Shown one piece after another: positions 35,327-45,706 of a DNA stretch of 64,000 nucleotides. The stretch is from contig NZ_CP022961.1 of NCBI RefSeq assembly GCF_002285795.1, positions 1,798,001 to 1,862,000 on the forward strand, written 5' to 3'. This DNA is from Plantactinospora sp. KBS50. GTDB lineage: Bacteria > Actinomycetota > Actinomycetes > Mycobacteriales > Micromonosporaceae. The notes below the pieces were generated by a model. That model was not told where the DNA came from, did not search any database, and saw only the letters and a list, made by a program, of their open reading frames with translations. How positions within the stretch are numbered: the first letter of the stretch is position 1; each line of letters starts with the position of its first letter. The position numbers and the translations under genes are program-made.

Positions 35327-37372
35327 CTACCGGAAGCGGGCGCCGGTGACCCGTTCGGAAATGCCGGCGCGGTCCAGGTACGGCGTGATGCCGCCCAGGT
35401 GGAACGGCCAGCCCGCGCCGAGGATCAGGCACAGGTCGATGTCCTGCGGCTGTGCGACCACGCCCTCGTCGAGCATCAGCCGCACCTCCTGGGCCAGCGC
35501 GTCCAGCGCCCGCTGGCGTACCTGCTCGGCGGTCAGCGGCTGGTCGCCCACCTCCAGCAGCGCGGCGGCCTCGGGGTTGATCTTGTCGTCCACCACGATC
35601 GGCTTGCCGGCCTCGGCGATCCGGCGCAGGTTCTCGCTGACCGCGAAGCGGTCCGGGTAGGCCGCGTGCAGCGTGCCGCCCACGTGGTACGCGACCGCCG
35701 GGCCGACGAGCTGGAGCAGCGACAGGGGGCGCATGGGCAGCCCCAGCGGGTCCAGGGCGGTGTTGGCCACCTCCAGCGGGGTGCCGGCGTCCACGGCCGC
35801 GAAGATCTCCCCGAGGAAGCGGGTGAGCAGCCGGTTCACCACGAACGCCGGGGCGTCCTTGACCAGCACGCAGGACTTCTTGAGCTGCTTGCCGACGGCG
35901 AAGGCGGTGGCCAGGGTGGCATCGTCGGTCCGCTCGCCGCGGACGATCTCCAGCAGCGGCAGCACGGCCACCGGGTTGAAGAAGTGGAAGCCGACCACCC
36001 GTTCGGGGTGTTCCAGGTCCGCGGCCATCTCGGTGACCGACAACGACGAGGTGTTGGTGGCCAGCACCGCCTCGGGGGAGACGATCTTCTCCAGGTCGGC
36101 CCAGACCTGCTTCTTGACCTTGAGGTCCTCGAACACGGCCTCGATGACGAAGTCGGCATCCGCGAACACCGACCTGTCGACCGAGCCGGAGACCAGGCCG
36201 TACAGCTTGGCGGCCGTGCCCTTGTCCATCCGGCCCTTGCCGACCGCCTTCTCGATCTCGGTGTGCACGTAGCCGACGCCCTTGTCCACCCGGGCCTGGT
36301 CCAGGTCGGTCAGCACCACGGGCACCTGGAGGCGGCGGGCGAACAGCAGGGCGAGCTGGCTGGCCATCAGGCCGGCGCCGACGATGCCGACCTTGGTGAC
36401 CTCCCGGGCGAGGCCCCGGTCGGGCGCACCCGCCGGCCGCTTGGCCCGGCGCTGCACCAGGTCGAACGCGTACAGGCCGCTGCGCAGCTCCGGGCTGAAG
36501 ACCAGGTCCGCCAGGGCCTCGTCCTCCGCCGCGGTGCCGGTGGCGAAGTCCGCGTCCTTCGCCGTCTCCAGCAGGTCGAGTGCCCGGTACGCGGCCGGGA
36601 CCGCGCCGTGCAGCCGCTCGTCCAGGGTCTGCCGGGCGAAGTACAGCACGCCGGCCCACATGTCCCGGTCGATCTCCGGCCGGGTCACCGTGACCGCGCC
36701 CCGGACCACCTCGGCGGCCCATTCCAGCGAGCGCTCCAGGAAGTCGGCGGGCTCCAGCAGCACGTCCGCGATGCCCATCTCGGCGGCCTGCCGGGGCTTG
36801 AGCATCCGGTTCTGCATCAGCGGGTTCTGGATGACCACCTGGGTGGCGGCCGGGATGCCGATCAGGTTGGGCAGCAGTTGGGTGCCGCCCCAGCCGGGCA
36901 CCAGGCCCAGCGACACCTCGGGCAGCGCGAGCGCGGCGGCCCCGCCGGAGAGCGTCCGGTAGTGGCAGTGCAGCGCCAGCTCCAGGCCGCCGCCCATGGC
37001 CGCCCCGTTGACGAAGGCGAACGTCGGGACCTCGCTGTCGCGCAGCCGGGCGAAGACCCGGTGCCCGAGCCGGCCGATCTCCAGCGCCTCGTCCCGGTCG
37101 CGCAGCAGCGGCAGGCCGGTGATGTCGGCGCCCACACAGAAGATGTACGGCTTGCCGGTGACCGCGATGAACGCCGGCCGCTGCGCCAGCGCCTCGCCGA
37201 TCGCCGCGTCCAGGCTGGCCAGGCCGGCCGGGCCGAAGGTGTTCGGCTTGGTGTGGTCCAGCCCGTTGTCCAGGGTGATCAGCGCGGCCGGGCGGTCCAG
37301 CCCCGGTACGTCCACCCGGCGCAGCAGCGCCCGCGTCACGACCTCGTTGGGGTACGTCACATCCGTGCTCAT
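35327..37372 (-). CDS. fadB: 3-hydroxyacyl-CoA dehydrogenase / enoyl-CoA hydratase (FadB)
   Basis: This 681-residue bifunctional enzyme of fatty-acid beta-oxidation has two parts. The N-terminal crotonase domain has the oxyanion-hole segments PYIFCVGADITGL and AAMGGGLELAL and the catalytic Glu region LPEVSLGLVPGWGGTQ. The dehydrogenase follows with the NAD site GIVGAGLMASQLA (about 330), TNTSSLSV, the catalytic His in FHFFNPV and the second dimerisation domain. The start is four bases past the fadA stop, with GGAAGG within that overlap, so translation is coupled. It forms a heterotetramer with the FadA thiolase. Confidence 0.95.
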   Translation of the reverse strand: MSTDVTYPNEVVTRALLRRVDVPGLDRPAALITLDNGLDHTKPNTFGPAGLASLDAAIGEALAQRPAFIAVTGKPYIFCVGADITGLPLLRDRDEALEIGRLGHRVFARLRDSEVPTFAFVNGAAMGGGLELALHCHYRTLSGGAAALALPEVSLGLVPGWGGTQLLPNLIGIPAATQVVIQNPLMQNRMLKPRQAAEMGIADVLLEPADFLERSLEWAAEVVRGAVTVTRPEIDRDMWAGVLYFARQTLDERLHGAVPAAYRALDLLETAKDADFATGTAAEDEALADLVFSPELRSGLYAFDLVQRRAKRPAGAPDRGLAREVTKVGIVGAGLMASQLALLFARRLQVPVVLTDLDQARVDKGVGYVHTEIEKAVGKGRMDKGTAAKLYGLVSGSVDRSVFADADFVIEAVFEDLKVKKQVWADLEKIVSPEAVLATNTSSLSVTEMAADLEHPERVVGFHFFNPVAVLPLLEIVRGERTDDATLATAFAVGKQLKKSCVLVKDAPAFVVNRLLTRFLGEIFAAVDAGTPLEVANTALDPLGLPMRPLSLLQLVGPAVAYHVGGTLHAAYPDRFAVSENLRRIAEAGKPIVVDDKINPEAAALLEVGDQPLTAEQVRQRALDALAQEVRLMLDEGVVAQPQDIDLCLILGAGWPFHLGGITPYLDRAGISERVTGARFR

Positions 37373-37376
37373 CGGG

Positions 37377-38597
37377 TCACCTTCCGTTCGCGCCGCTGGT
37401 CTGCTGGTCCGAGCCGGTCCAGGCGGGGTTCTCCCAGATGACGGTGCCGCCCATGCCGATCCCGATGCACATGGCGGTGATCCCGTAGCGGACCTGCGGG
37501 TGCTCGGCGAACTGCCGGGCGAGCTGGGTCATCAGCCGGATGCCGGAGGAGGCCAGCGGGTGACCCACCGCGATGGCGCCGCCCCACGGGTTGACCCGGG
37601 GGTCGTCGTCGGCGATGCCGAAGTGGTCCAGGAACGCCAGCACCTGCACGGCGAACGCCTCGTTCAGCTCGAACAGGCCGATGTCGTCGATGGACAGGCC
37701 GGCGATCCGGAGCGCCTTCTCGGTGGACGGGATCGGGCCGACGCCCATCACCTCCGGCTCGACGCCCACGTAGCCGTAGGAGACCAGCCGCATGGCGACC
37801 GGCAGGCCCAGCTCGCGGGCGGTCTCCTCGGCGGCCAGCAGGCCGGCGGTGGCCCCGTCGTTGAGGCCGGCCGCGTTGCCCGCGGTGACCTTGCCGTGCG
37901 GCCGGAACGGGGTCTTGAGGGTGGCCAGCTTCTCCAGGGAGGTGTCCCGGGGCGCCTCGTCGACGGTGGCCAGCCCCCAGCCGGTCTCCGGGTCGCGGAT
38001 CGCCACCGGTACGAGGTCGGGCTGGAGCTTGCCGTTGGCGTACGCCTTCGCGGTCTTCTGCTGGCTGGCCAGCGCGTACGCGTCGGTGCGCTGCCTGGTG
38101 ACCTGCGGGACCCGGTCGTGCAGGTTCTCCGCGGTGGCGCCCATGACCAGCGCGGACGGGTCGACCAGCTTCTCGGCCAGGATCCGCGGGTTGGGGTCGA
38201 CGCCCTCGCCCATCGGGTGCCGGCCCATGTGCTCGACGCCGCCGGCGATGGCCACGTCGTACGCGCCCATCGCGATCCCGCCGGCCACGCTGGTGACCGC
38301 GGTCATGGCGCCCGCGCACATCCGGTCGACGGCGAAGCCGGGCACCGTCTTCGGCAGCCCGGCCAGCAGCGCGGCGGTGCGGCCGATGGTCAGGCCCTGG
38401 TCGCCGATCTGGGTGGTGGCGGCGACGGCGACCTCCTCCACCCGCTCCGGCGGCAGTTGCGGGTTGCGGCGCAGCAGCTCACGGATGCAGCGGATGACCA
38501 GGTCGTCGGCGCGGGTGTTGGCGTACATGCCACCCGCCTTGCCGAACGGGGTACGGACGCCGTCGACGAAGACGACGTCGCGGGCTTCACGGGGCAC
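37377..38597 (-). CDS. fadA: Acetyl-CoA acyltransferase (thiolase, FadA)
   Basis: This 406-residue thiolase has the nucleophilic Cys in VDRMCAGAM (about 93), the NEAFA motif, the GHPLASSG His loop and the second active-site Cys in MCIGIGMGG. It catalyses thiolysis of 3-ketoacyl-CoA in beta-oxidation and works with the FadB protein encoded immediately downstream. AAGGAGG lies upstream of the ATG. The 255-base upstream gap to the divergent galE-like gene must hold its promoter, but no clear hexamers were found. Confidence 0.95.
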   Translation of the reverse strand: MPREARDVVFVDGVRTPFGKAGGMYANTRADDLVIRCIRELLRRNPQLPPERVEEVAVAATTQIGDQGLTIGRTAALLAGLPKTVPGFAVDRMCAGAMTAVTSVAGGIAMGAYDVAIAGGVEHMGRHPMGEGVDPNPRILAEKLVDPSALVMGATAENLHDRVPQVTRQRTDAYALASQQKTAKAYANGKLQPDLVPVAIRDPETGWGLATVDEAPRDTSLEKLATLKTPFRPHGKVTAGNAAGLNDGATAGLLAAEETARELGLPVAMRLVSYGYVGVEPEVMGVGPIPSTEKALRIAGLSIDDIGLFELNEAFAVQVLAFLDHFGIADDDPRVNPWGGAIAVGHPLASSGIRLMTQLARQFAEHPQVRYGITAMCIGIGMGGTVIWENPAWTGSDQQTSGANGR

Positions 38598-38852
38598 TTC
38601 TGAGCCTCCTTCTCGACCGCGGTCCGTCCGGCGGCGCCGACCGATGGCGGCGCGGGCCGGGCGAGGGTCGCCGGCATGGGCAGTCCCTCGAATGCTACTC
38701 GTCGGTAACTACCTCGCGCACGGAGTGCCGTGTGGCGCGGGCCACATCGGGTACGCGCGGCCCGGGTCCGCCCCGCGGCCGGCTCCGCGGCCGACCGGCG
38801 GCGGGACGGCGGCCGGTCCGCGGCGGACCGGTGACGACGCCGGAGGTGCGGG

Positions 38853-39965
38853 ATGAAGGTCCTGATCGCGGGGGGTGCCGGGTACATCGGCAGCACTGTC
38901 GCGTCCGCCTGCCTGGACGCCGGCATCCGGCCGGTGATCCTGGACAACCTGAGCACCGGCCGGCCCGAGTTCGTCCGGGACCGGACCTGGTACCACGGCG
39001 ACATCGCCGACGGGGTGCTGCTCGACCGGATCTTCACCGAGCACCCCGACATCGAGGCCGTACTGCACGCCGCCGCGCTGGTCGCGGTCCCCGAGTCGGT
39101 CGACCAGCCGCTGCGGTACTACCGGGAGAACATCGGCAAGTCGATCGACCTGGTCGGCCACCTGCTCCGCAACGGGTGCCGGCGGCTGCTGTTCAGCTCC
39201 TCGGCCGCCATCTACGCCCCCGGCCCGGACCTGACGGTCGACGAGCACTCGCCGATCCGGCCGGCCAGCCCGTACGCCCGGACCAAGGCGATGCTGGAGC
39301 AGATCCTCGCCGACACGGCCGCCGCCACCGGGCTGCGGGCGGTCTCGCTGCGCTACTTCAACCCGATCGGCGCCGACCCGCGGCTGCGCTCCGGCCTGGC
39401 CAACGCCCGGCCGAGCCACGCCCTCGGCCGGCTGATCGAGGCATGGAACACCGGCACCGAGTTCCTGATCACCGGCCCGGACTGGCCGACCCGGGACGGC
39501 TCCGGGATCCGGGACTACGTCCACGTCTGGGATCTTGCCCGGGCGCACGTCCGGGCGCTGCTGCGGTTCGACGACATCCTGCCGGCCGGCGACGCCCGGA
39601 CGGCCGCCCCGACCGGCGGCACGCTCGCCGTCAACCTCGGCACCGGGCGGGGCACCACCGTGCGCGAGCTGGTCGCCGCGTTCCGGTCCGTCGTCGAGGA
39701 CCCGCCGCCGGTACGCGACGCGCCGCGCCGTCCCGGCGACCAGGCCGGCTGCCACACCCGGACGGACCGGGCGCGCGACCTGCTGGGCTGGCGGCCCGAA
39801 CTGAGCCTCGCCGAGGGCATCCGGGACGCGCTGCGCTGGGCCGCGGTACGGGACGCCCGGCTGGCCGGGCACGCCCGGCCGGTCGACGTCGACACCGACG
39901 TGCCGGCGTACTCGATCGGCGGCCTGCCGGCCGGCACCCGGGTGCTGCGCCCGAACCCGGCCTGA
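38853..39965 (+). CDS. galE: UDP-glucose 4-epimerase-family NDP-sugar epimerase
   Basis: This 370-residue extended short-chain dehydrogenase has the NAD site [16 protein letters not shown], a DIAD loop, the Ser-Ser-Ala-Ala-Ile-Tyr segment, and YARTK with catalytic Tyr and Lys. RYFNPIGA, a [17 protein letters not shown] block and [11 protein letters not shown] follow. These are diagnostic of GalE-like epimerases, which interconvert UDP-glucose and UDP-galactose or related sugars. The exact sugar is not certain. The C terminus is extended by about 40 residues. GGAGGTG precedes the ATG. Confidence 0.9.
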   Translation: MKVLIAGGAGYIGSTVASACLDAGIRPVILDNLSTGRPEFVRDRTWYHGDIADGVLLDRIFTEHPDIEAVLHAAALVAVPESVDQPLRYYRENIGKSIDLVGHLLRNGCRRLLFSSSAAIYAPGPDLTVDEHSPIRPASPYARTKAMLEQILADTAAATGLRAVSLRYFNPIGADPRLRSGLANARPSHALGRLIEAWNTGTEFLITGPDWPTRDGSGIRDYVHVWDLARAHVRALLRFDDILPAGDARTAAPTGGTLAVNLGTGRGTTVRELVAAFRSVVEDPPPVRDAPRRPGDQAGCHTRTDRARDLLGWRPELSLAEGIRDALRWAAVRDARLAGHARPVDVDTDVPAYSIGGLPAGTRVLRPNPA

Positions 39966-39975
39966 CCCGGGCGCC

Positions 39976-41292
39976 TCAGTCGGCCGCCGGCAGCGCGGCG
40001 GCCAACTCGTCGGCGATCAGCCCGAGCTGCCACTCCCGGGCGCCGAACCCGCGCAGCGTCTCGGCGACCGAGTCGGTGCGGATCTCCGCCGGTGGCGTCC
40101 AGGCGAGCCGGCGGACCGAGTCGGGGCTGATCAGGTTCTCCGGCGGCAGGTTGTGCTCGGTGGCGATCCGGGTCACCACGGCCCGGCAGCGGGCCAGCCG
40201 GGCCGCCGCCACCGGATCGCGCTCGGCCCACCGGTGCGGCGGCGGCGGACCCTCCACCACCGGGCTCACCGGCAGCGCGTCGTCGGCGAGCTGGCGCGCC
40301 TCGGCCAGCGCCTCCAGCCAGGTCCGGGCCAGCCGGCGGACCGACCGGCCGCCGAAACCGGGCAGCGTCAGCAGGGTCCGCTCGTCCCGCGGGTCCAGCT
40401 CGGCGGCGGCGATGATCGCCGCGTCCGGCAGCACCCGGCCCGGTGCCGAATCCCGCCGGGCCGCGATGGTGTCCCGGGCGTACCACAGGGAGCGCACCCG
40501 GGCCTGCGCCCGCGCCCCGCGGACCCGGTGGATGCCGGAGGTACGCCGCCACGGGTCGACCCGCGGCCGGGGCGGTCGGGAGGCGGACGCGACGAGCGCC
40601 GCGAACTCCTCGGCCGCCCACTTCTCCTTGCCCTGCCGCTCCAGCTCCGCGTCGAGCGCGTCGCGCAGTTCGGTGAGCATCTCCACGTCGAGCGCGGCGT
40701 AGTTGAGCCAGGACTCCGGCAGCGGCCGGGTGGACCAGTCCGCCGCCGAGTGGTGCTTCTGCAGCGTGTAGCCCAGCAGTTGTTCGGTGAGCGCGGCCAG
40801 GCCGACCCGTTCGAAGCCGGCCAGCCGCGCGGCCAGCTCGGTGTCGAACAGCCGGCGCGGCCGCAGCCCGATCTCGGCCAGGCAGGGCAGATCCTGGCTG
40901 GCCGCGTGCAGCACCCACTCGGCCGGTCCGATCGCGGCGTCGAGGGTGGCCAGGTCGGCCAGCGGCAGCGGGTCGATCAGCACGGTGCCGGCGCCGGCGC
41001 GGCGGAGCTGGACCAGATAGGCACGCTGGCTGTACCGGTAGCCGGAGGCGCGCTCGGCGTCGATGGCCACCGGGCCGGTGCCGGCGGCGAACCGGGCGAC
41101 GACCTCGGCGAGTGCGTCCGCCGTCTCGATCGGCTCGGGTACGCCCTCGTGCGGGGTGAGCAAGGGCACGGGCCCCGGGGCCGCCGGGTCGGGGCTCACC
41201 GTGGCTTCCGGCTCGGGCGCCGGCGTGGGGTACGGCTCGTCCCCTGCTCGGCGGTGCGCGGCCCGACGGCGCAGGGGTGGTTCGTCGGTCAC
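39976..41292 (-). CDS. rnd: Ribonuclease D (3'-5' exonuclease + HRDC domain)
   Basis: This 438-residue RNase D-like enzyme starts at GTG 41292. The DEDD exonuclease domain shows [20 protein letters not shown] (first acidic motif), the [11 protein letters not shown] second motif, and YAALDVEML with Tyr/Asp of motif III. An HRDC domain with [20 protein letters not shown] follows around residues 300-370. It trims structured RNAs such as tRNA precursors. The N-terminal 50 residues are low-complexity. DUF3000 is upstream on the same strand. Confidence 0.93.
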   Translation of the reverse strand: MTDEPPLRRRAAHRRAGDEPYPTPAPEPEATVSPDPAAPGPVPLLTPHEGVPEPIETADALAEVVARFAAGTGPVAIDAERASGYRYSQRAYLVQLRRAGAGTVLIDPLPLADLATLDAAIGPAEWVLHAASQDLPCLAEIGLRPRRLFDTELAARLAGFERVGLAALTEQLLGYTLQKHHSAADWSTRPLPESWLNYAALDVEMLTELRDALDAELERQGKEKWAAEEFAALVASASRPPRPRVDPWRRTSGIHRVRGARAQARVRSLWYARDTIAARRDSAPGRVLPDAAIIAAAELDPRDERTLLTLPGFGGRSVRRLARTWLEALAEARQLADDALPVSPVVEGPPPPHRWAERDPVAAARLARCRAVVTRIATEHNLPPENLISPDSVRRLAWTPPAEIRTDSVAETLRGFGAREWQLGLIADELAAALPAAD

Positions 41293-41450
41293 CTGACAAC
41301 TCTAGTCGTCCCGGCGCCGGGAGCCCACGCAGGTCCGCCCCGGCGCGTCGCCGAAGGTCCCTCGGCGGTGGTATTGCCCCGCTTTGTCCCTATCGCGAGC
41401 GGACCGGGACGGCCCGGCGGGGACGTACCGGGTCTCAGACGCCCGCCCTC

Positions 41451-42023
41451 TCAGGCCGCGCCCGCCGGCCGCCGCTCCGGCAGGGCGCTGACCCCCGGCG
41501 GCGGCAGCCCGGCCGTGGAGGCCAGCAGCGTGCACCAGGCCAGCAGGTGCGCGGCGAAGTCCTGGCTCACCGGGGTCCACGAGGCACGCAGTTCCACGTC
41601 GCCCGCGGCCGGCGGCCCGGCGAGGTCACCGAAGCGGGTGGACACCGTCTGCGTCACCGTCCCACCCAGCGCGCGGTGCGTGGCGCCGTGCGCCTCCAGC
41701 GCGTCGGTGAGCCAGGTCCAGCCCACGCCGGGCAGCAGGGGGTCGGCCGCGAGATCCACCTCAAGCTCGGCCGTCACGTACGTGACCAGCCGCAGGGTGC
41801 CCTGCCAGGCCTCGTGCCCGGCCGGGTCGTGCAGCAGGATCAGCCGGCCGGTGGCCACCTCGTCGCCGTCGCGCAGCACGGTGGCGCTGAGGGCGAACGC
41901 GTACGGTGCCAGCCGTTGCGGCGCCCCGACCTCCTCGATCTGGATCTCCGGACGGGGGGTCACCGAGCGGAGCCCCGACACCGCGCGGCTGAACAGCTCC
42001 GGGAGCGCGCTCGGGGGTGCCAT
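41451..42023 (-). CDS. DUF3000 family protein
   Basis: This 190-residue protein is conserved in actinobacteria between rnd and hemE, as here. Recognisable segments include [19 protein letters not shown] at 24-42, GRLILLHDP, and [13 protein letters not shown]. Near the C terminus comes [21 protein letters not shown]. No catalytic residue pattern is recognised, and the function is unknown. It is divergent from hemE across 127 bases. Confidence 0.85.
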   Translation of the reverse strand: MAPPSALPELFSRAVSGLRSVTPRPEIQIEEVGAPQRLAPYAFALSATVLRDGDEVATGRLILLHDPAGHEAWQGTLRLVTYVTAELEVDLAADPLLPGVGWTWLTDALEAHGATHRALGGTVTQTVSTRFGDLAGPPAAGDVELRASWTPVSQDFAAHLLAWCTLLASTAGLPPPGVSALPERRPAGAA

Positions 42024-42150
42024 GCCCGCAGCCTATGCCGATCCCGTCCGCCCGGGTCTCCCGGCACGCCGGGGCCGCCGGACAAGCCGGCGTCACAAAT
42101 CCGGGCGGCCGTCGGCGCCCGGTGCGGGCCGCGTGGCACCATGGGCGCCG

Positions 42151-43221
42151 ATGAGCACGACGAGCACGGGCGGCGCCGCCCACAACGGCACGGTGACCTC
42201 CCGCGCGGCGCTGGTCCGCGCCGCCCGCGGCGAGCCGGTGCCGCACACACCGGTCTGGTTCATGCGCCAGGCGGGCCGGTCACTGCCCGAATACCGGGAG
42301 ATCCGCGCGGGTGTTCCCATGCTGGAATCCTGCCGCCGCCCCGAACTGGTAACCGAGATCACCCTCCAACCGGTCCGCCGGCACGGTGTCGACGCGGCCA
42401 TCCTGTTCAGCGACATCGTCGTGCCGGTCGCCGCGGCCGGTGTCGACCTGGACATCGTGCCGGGCACCGGACCGGTGGTGGCCCAGCCGATCCGTACCGC
42501 GGCCGACGTGCGGCGACTGCGCCCGATCGGGCTCGACGACGTGGCGTACGTCGACGAGGCCGTCCGGCTGCTGGTCGCCGAGCTGGGCGAGACGCCGCTG
42601 ATCGGCTTCGCCGGCGCGCCGTTCACGCTCGCCAGCTACCTGGTCGAGGGCGGGCCGTCGCGCACCCACGCCCGGACCAAGGCCCTGATGTACGGCGATC
42701 CGGAGACCTGGCACGCGCTCTGCGCCCGGTTGGCCGAGATCACCGGCGAGTTTCTGCGCATCCAGGCCCGGGCCGGCGTTTCGGCGGTGCAGCTCTTCGA
42801 CTCCTGGGCCGGCGCGCTCTGCGCCGCCGACTACCGGCGGTTCGTGCTGCCGCACTCCCGGGCCGTGCTGGACGGGCTGGCCGATGCCGGCATCCCGCGG
42901 ATCCACTTCGGGGTGGGCACCGCCGAACTGCTGGGCGCGATGGGGGAGGCCGGCGCCGACGTGGTCGGCGTCGACTGGCGGACGCCCCTGGACACGGCCA
43001 CCGCGCGGATCGGCCCCGGCCGGTCCGTGCAGGGCAACCTGGACCCGTGCCTGCTGTTCGCGCCCTGGCCGGTGCTCGAAACCGAGGTACGGCGGATCCT
43101 CGCCGAGGGGCGGGCCGCGCCCGGACACATCTTCAACCTGGGACACGGCGTGCTGCCGGAGACCGACCCCGGCGTGCTGACCCGGGTGGTCGAACTGGTG
43201 CACGCCGCGTCGGCGCGCTGA
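42151..43221 (+). CDS. hemE: Uroporphyrinogen III decarboxylase
   Basis: This 356-residue enzyme converts uroporphyrinogen III to coproporphyrinogen III. The signature [14 protein letters not shown] is at about residue 33-46, followed by FSDIVVP (catalytic Asp), the [20 protein letters not shown] signature, and later FNLGHGVLP near the C terminus. ATG 42151 is chosen; a weak GGCACC lies upstream, and the next gene starts one base after its stop. It is the first of three heme genes. Confidence 0.96.
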   Translation: MSTTSTGGAAHNGTVTSRAALVRAARGEPVPHTPVWFMRQAGRSLPEYREIRAGVPMLESCRRPELVTEITLQPVRRHGVDAAILFSDIVVPVAAAGVDLDIVPGTGPVVAQPIRTAADVRRLRPIGLDDVAYVDEAVRLLVAELGETPLIGFAGAPFTLASYLVEGGPSRTHARTKALMYGDPETWHALCARLAEITGEFLRIQARAGVSAVQLFDSWAGALCAADYRRFVLPHSRAVLDGLADAGIPRIHFGVGTAELLGAMGEAGADVVGVDWRTPLDTATARIGPGRSVQGNLDPCLLFAPWPVLETEVRRILAEGRAAPGHIFNLGHGVLPETDPGVLTRVVELVHAASAR

Positions 43222-43222
43222 C

Positions 43223-44629
43223 ATGCGGGCCGGGGCGCGGATCGCCGTCATCGGCGGCGGGATCACCGGGCTGGCCGCCGCGGTGCGGCTGCGCGACCGC
43301 GCCCCGGCCGGCACCGAGATCACCGTGTACGAGCGGTCCGGCGCGCTCGGCGGCAAGCTGAGCACCGGCACCCTGGCCGGGTCCATGGTGGAACTGGGCG
43401 CCGAGTCGTTCCTGCTGCGCGACCCGAGCGGCGCCGACTCGGCCGCGGTGGAACTGGCCCGGCGGGCCGGCCTGGGCGACGAACTGGTGCACCCGACGGT
43501 CGGCCGGGCGGCCCTGGCCATCGGCGGCGACCTGCGGCCGATACCGCCCGGCACGCTGGTCGGCGTACCCGGGGATCTTGCCGCGGTGTCCGCGGTCGCG
43601 CGGCCGGACGCGGCGGCCGACCGGGACAGCGGCGGCCCGCTGCTGGCCCCGGACGCCGACGTCGCGGTCGGCGCACTGGTCCGGCGGCGGCTGGGCGACG
43701 AGGTGGCCGACCGGCTGGTCGACCCGATGCTCGGCGGGGTGTACGCCGGCCGCGCCGACGAACTGTCGCTGGCCGCCACCATGCCGGCGCTGGCCCGCAC
43801 CGCCCGCACCGAGCACACCCTGGTGGCGGCGGTTCGCGCCGCCCAGGCCGCGGCGCCGCGCCGCCCCGGTGCGCCGGTCTTCGCCACCGTGGCCGGCGGG
43901 CTCGGCCGGCTGGTCGCCGCGGCGGCCACCGCCAGCGGCGCGACCGTACGGCTCGGCAGCACGGTCCGGGAACTGCACCGCACCGCGGCCGGCTGGCGGC
44001 TGGTGCTCGGACCGGTTCCGGAACCCGAACTGGCGCAGGCCGACGCCGTCGTGCTGGCCCTGCCGGCCCGCCCGGCCGCCCGGCTGCTGACCGGGATCGA
44101 CCGCTCGGTGGCCGAGCGGGTGGGCCGGCTGGACTACGCGAGCGTCGCGCTGGTCACCCTGGCCCTGCCCGCACCGGCGCTGCCGGCGCTGTCCGGCTTC
44201 CTGGTCCCCGCGGAGGCCGGCAGCCTGGTCAAGGCCGCCACCTTCGTGACCACCAAGTGGGGCCACCTGGCCCGACCCGACGGCGTCGCGCTGGTCCGCG
44301 CGTCGCTGGGCCGGCACGGCGAGCAGGAGCGGCTGCACCGGTCCGACGCCGAACTGGCCGCGCTCGCGCACCGGGAACTGGGCGAACTGACCGGGGCGCC
44401 GCTGCCGGCACCCATCGACCGTCACGTGCAGCGCTGGGGCGGCGCGCTGCCGCAGTATCCGCCCGGCCACCTCGCCGAGGTGTCGGCCGTCCGGGCGGCA
44501 CTGCGCGCGGCGCACCCCACCCTCGTCGTGGCCGGCGCCGGCTACGACGGCGTGGGCATCCCGGCGTGCGTCCGCTCCGGCGAGACGGGCGCGGAAGAGG
44601 TTCTCAAGGCCCTGGAGGCATCGGCATGA
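43223..44629 (+). CDS. hemY: Coproporphyrinogen/protoporphyrinogen oxidase (HemY/CgoX type)
   Basis: This 468-residue FAD enzyme has the dinucleotide motif [12 protein letters not shown] at 10-21, [11 protein letters not shown], and a [10 protein letters not shown] stretch characteristic of this family. The C-terminal FAD motif [18 protein letters not shown] is at about 435-452. In actinobacteria that encode hemQ, this enzyme oxidises coproporphyrinogen III to coproporphyrin III rather than acting late. The ATG follows the hemE stop directly and the end overlaps hemQ as ATGA. Confidence 0.93.
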   Translation: MRAGARIAVIGGGITGLAAAVRLRDRAPAGTEITVYERSGALGGKLSTGTLAGSMVELGAESFLLRDPSGADSAAVELARRAGLGDELVHPTVGRAALAIGGDLRPIPPGTLVGVPGDLAAVSAVARPDAAADRDSGGPLLAPDADVAVGALVRRRLGDEVADRLVDPMLGGVYAGRADELSLAATMPALARTARTEHTLVAAVRAAQAAAPRRPGAPVFATVAGGLGRLVAAAATASGATVRLGSTVRELHRTAAGWRLVLGPVPEPELAQADAVVLALPARPAARLLTGIDRSVAERVGRLDYASVALVTLALPAPALPALSGFLVPAEAGSLVKAATFVTTKWGHLARPDGVALVRASLGRHGEQERLHRSDAELAALAHRELGELTGAPLPAPIDRHVQRWGGALPQYPPGHLAEVSAVRAALRAAHPTLVVAGAGYDGVGIPACVRSGETGAEEVLKALEASA

Positions 44630-45348
44630 CAGCGGAATTCGGAGACAGCGCCGGCCAGACCAACGCCGCGCGGCTGCGCGAGCTGAACGAGACCATCCGG
44701 TACACGATGTGGTCGGTGTTCCGGGCCGACAGCGCGCTGCCCGCGCTGCGTGACGGGATGACCGGCGAGGTCGAGTCGCTCATCGAGGAACTGGCCGGCA
44801 AGGACGTGACCGTGCGGGGCACGTACGACGTCTCGGGCCTGCGCGCCGACGCGGACATCATGGTCTGGTGGCACGCCGGAAACAGCGACGCCCTCCAGGA
44901 GGCGTACGGGCGGCTGCGGCGTACCCAGTTCGGCCGGACCCTGGCACCGGTGTGGTCCCAACTGGCGCTGCACCGCCCGGCCGAGTTCAACAAGAGCCAC
45001 ATCCCGGCCTTCCTGGCCGGCGAGCCGGCCCGCGCCTACCTGTGCGTCTACCCGTTCGTCCGGTCCTACGAGTGGTACCTGCTGCCCGACGCCGAGCGCC
45101 GGGAGATGCTGGCCGAGCACGGCCGGCTGGCGCGGGGCTACCCCGACGTCCGGGCCAACACGGTGGCGTCGTTCGCGCTCGGCGACTACGAGTGGATGCT
45201 GGCGTTCGAGGCCGACGAGCTGCACCGGATCGTCGACCTGATGCGCGACCTGCGGGCATCGAGTGCCCGGCGGCACGTCCGCGAGGAGGTCCCGTTCTAC
45301 ACCGGTCGCCGCCGGTCGGTCGCCGAGCTGATCGCCGCGCTGCCCTGA
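44626..45348 (+). CDS. hemQ: Coproheme decarboxylase HemQ/ChdC
   Basis: This 240-residue member of the chlorite dismutase fold converts Fe-coproporphyrin to heme b in the coproporphyrin-dependent pathway. Characteristic segments are YTMWSVFR near the start, [18 protein letters not shown], the [12 protein letters not shown] loop (with the catalytic Tyr of ChdC), and the proximal His region within [14 protein letters not shown]. Its start overlaps the hemY stop. No ferrochelatase gene lies in this window. Confidence 0.95.
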   Translation: MTAEFGDSAGQTNAARLRELNETIRYTMWSVFRADSALPALRDGMTGEVESLIEELAGKDVTVRGTYDVSGLRADADIMVWWHAGNSDALQEAYGRLRRTQFGRTLAPVWSQLALHRPAEFNKSHIPAFLAGEPARAYLCVYPFVRSYEWYLLPDAERREMLAEHGRLARGYPDVRANTVASFALGDYEWMLAFEADELHRIVDLMRDLRASSARRHVREEVPFYTGRRRSVAELIAALP

Positions 45349-45706
45349 CCGCGCTGCCCTGACCGCCGCTTCGCCGCGCTTTCCCTGCTGCCCTGACCGC
45401 CGTGATCAACTCGTCTTCGGTGAAGTCGGGGTGTCCGGGGCGGCACTATGCCCCGACTTCGCGGAAGACGAGTTGATCTTGACGTCTCCGGCGTGCGCGA
45501 GTCGATCCTGACGCCTCCGGCGCGGGTGCCGGCCCAGTGCGCTGGCCCCTCTGCGGCTGGCCCTCCCTGCTTCGAACTGGTGTCCATAGCGTCGATCCCG
45601 AGTCGACCCGGCCGCCGCGGCCCGTCCGCTCCCCGCCGGCGCCGGCCGGCGGCCGGACGCCTGCGGCGGGTCCGGGCAGCCCGGCGCGAGAGGGAGGGAT
45701 CGCCCG
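45349..45706. other. 358-base region without genes, holding a palindromic repeat element
   Basis: No ORF here shows family features. The left part repeats GCTGCCCTGACCG three times, the first copy including the hemQ stop. The middle is the inverted-repeat element described separately (45404-45478). Then follow two near copies of TGACGYCTCCGGCG (45480-45520). The final 100 bases are plain GC-rich sequence leading to the XRE gene promoter and a GGGAGGGA ribosome-binding site. Confidence 0.6.
45404..45478. repeat. 75-bp imperfect palindrome, probable dispersed Micromonosporaceae element
   Basis: The arms 45404-45431 and 45451-45478 are 28 bases long with two central mismatches (left arm begins GATCAACTCGTCTTCGG). 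The arms surround a 19-base GC-rich spacer. I recall near-identical elements with these GATCAACTCGTCTTC ends scattered in intergenic regions of Micromonospora-type genomes. It would fold as a strong hairpin downstream of hemQ and could act as its terminator. Confidence 0.7.

Noticed and set aside
34010-37441. Long plus-strand open frame over the repeat-rich protein and fadB
   Set aside because: It is the antisense of obvious genes and shows no domain.
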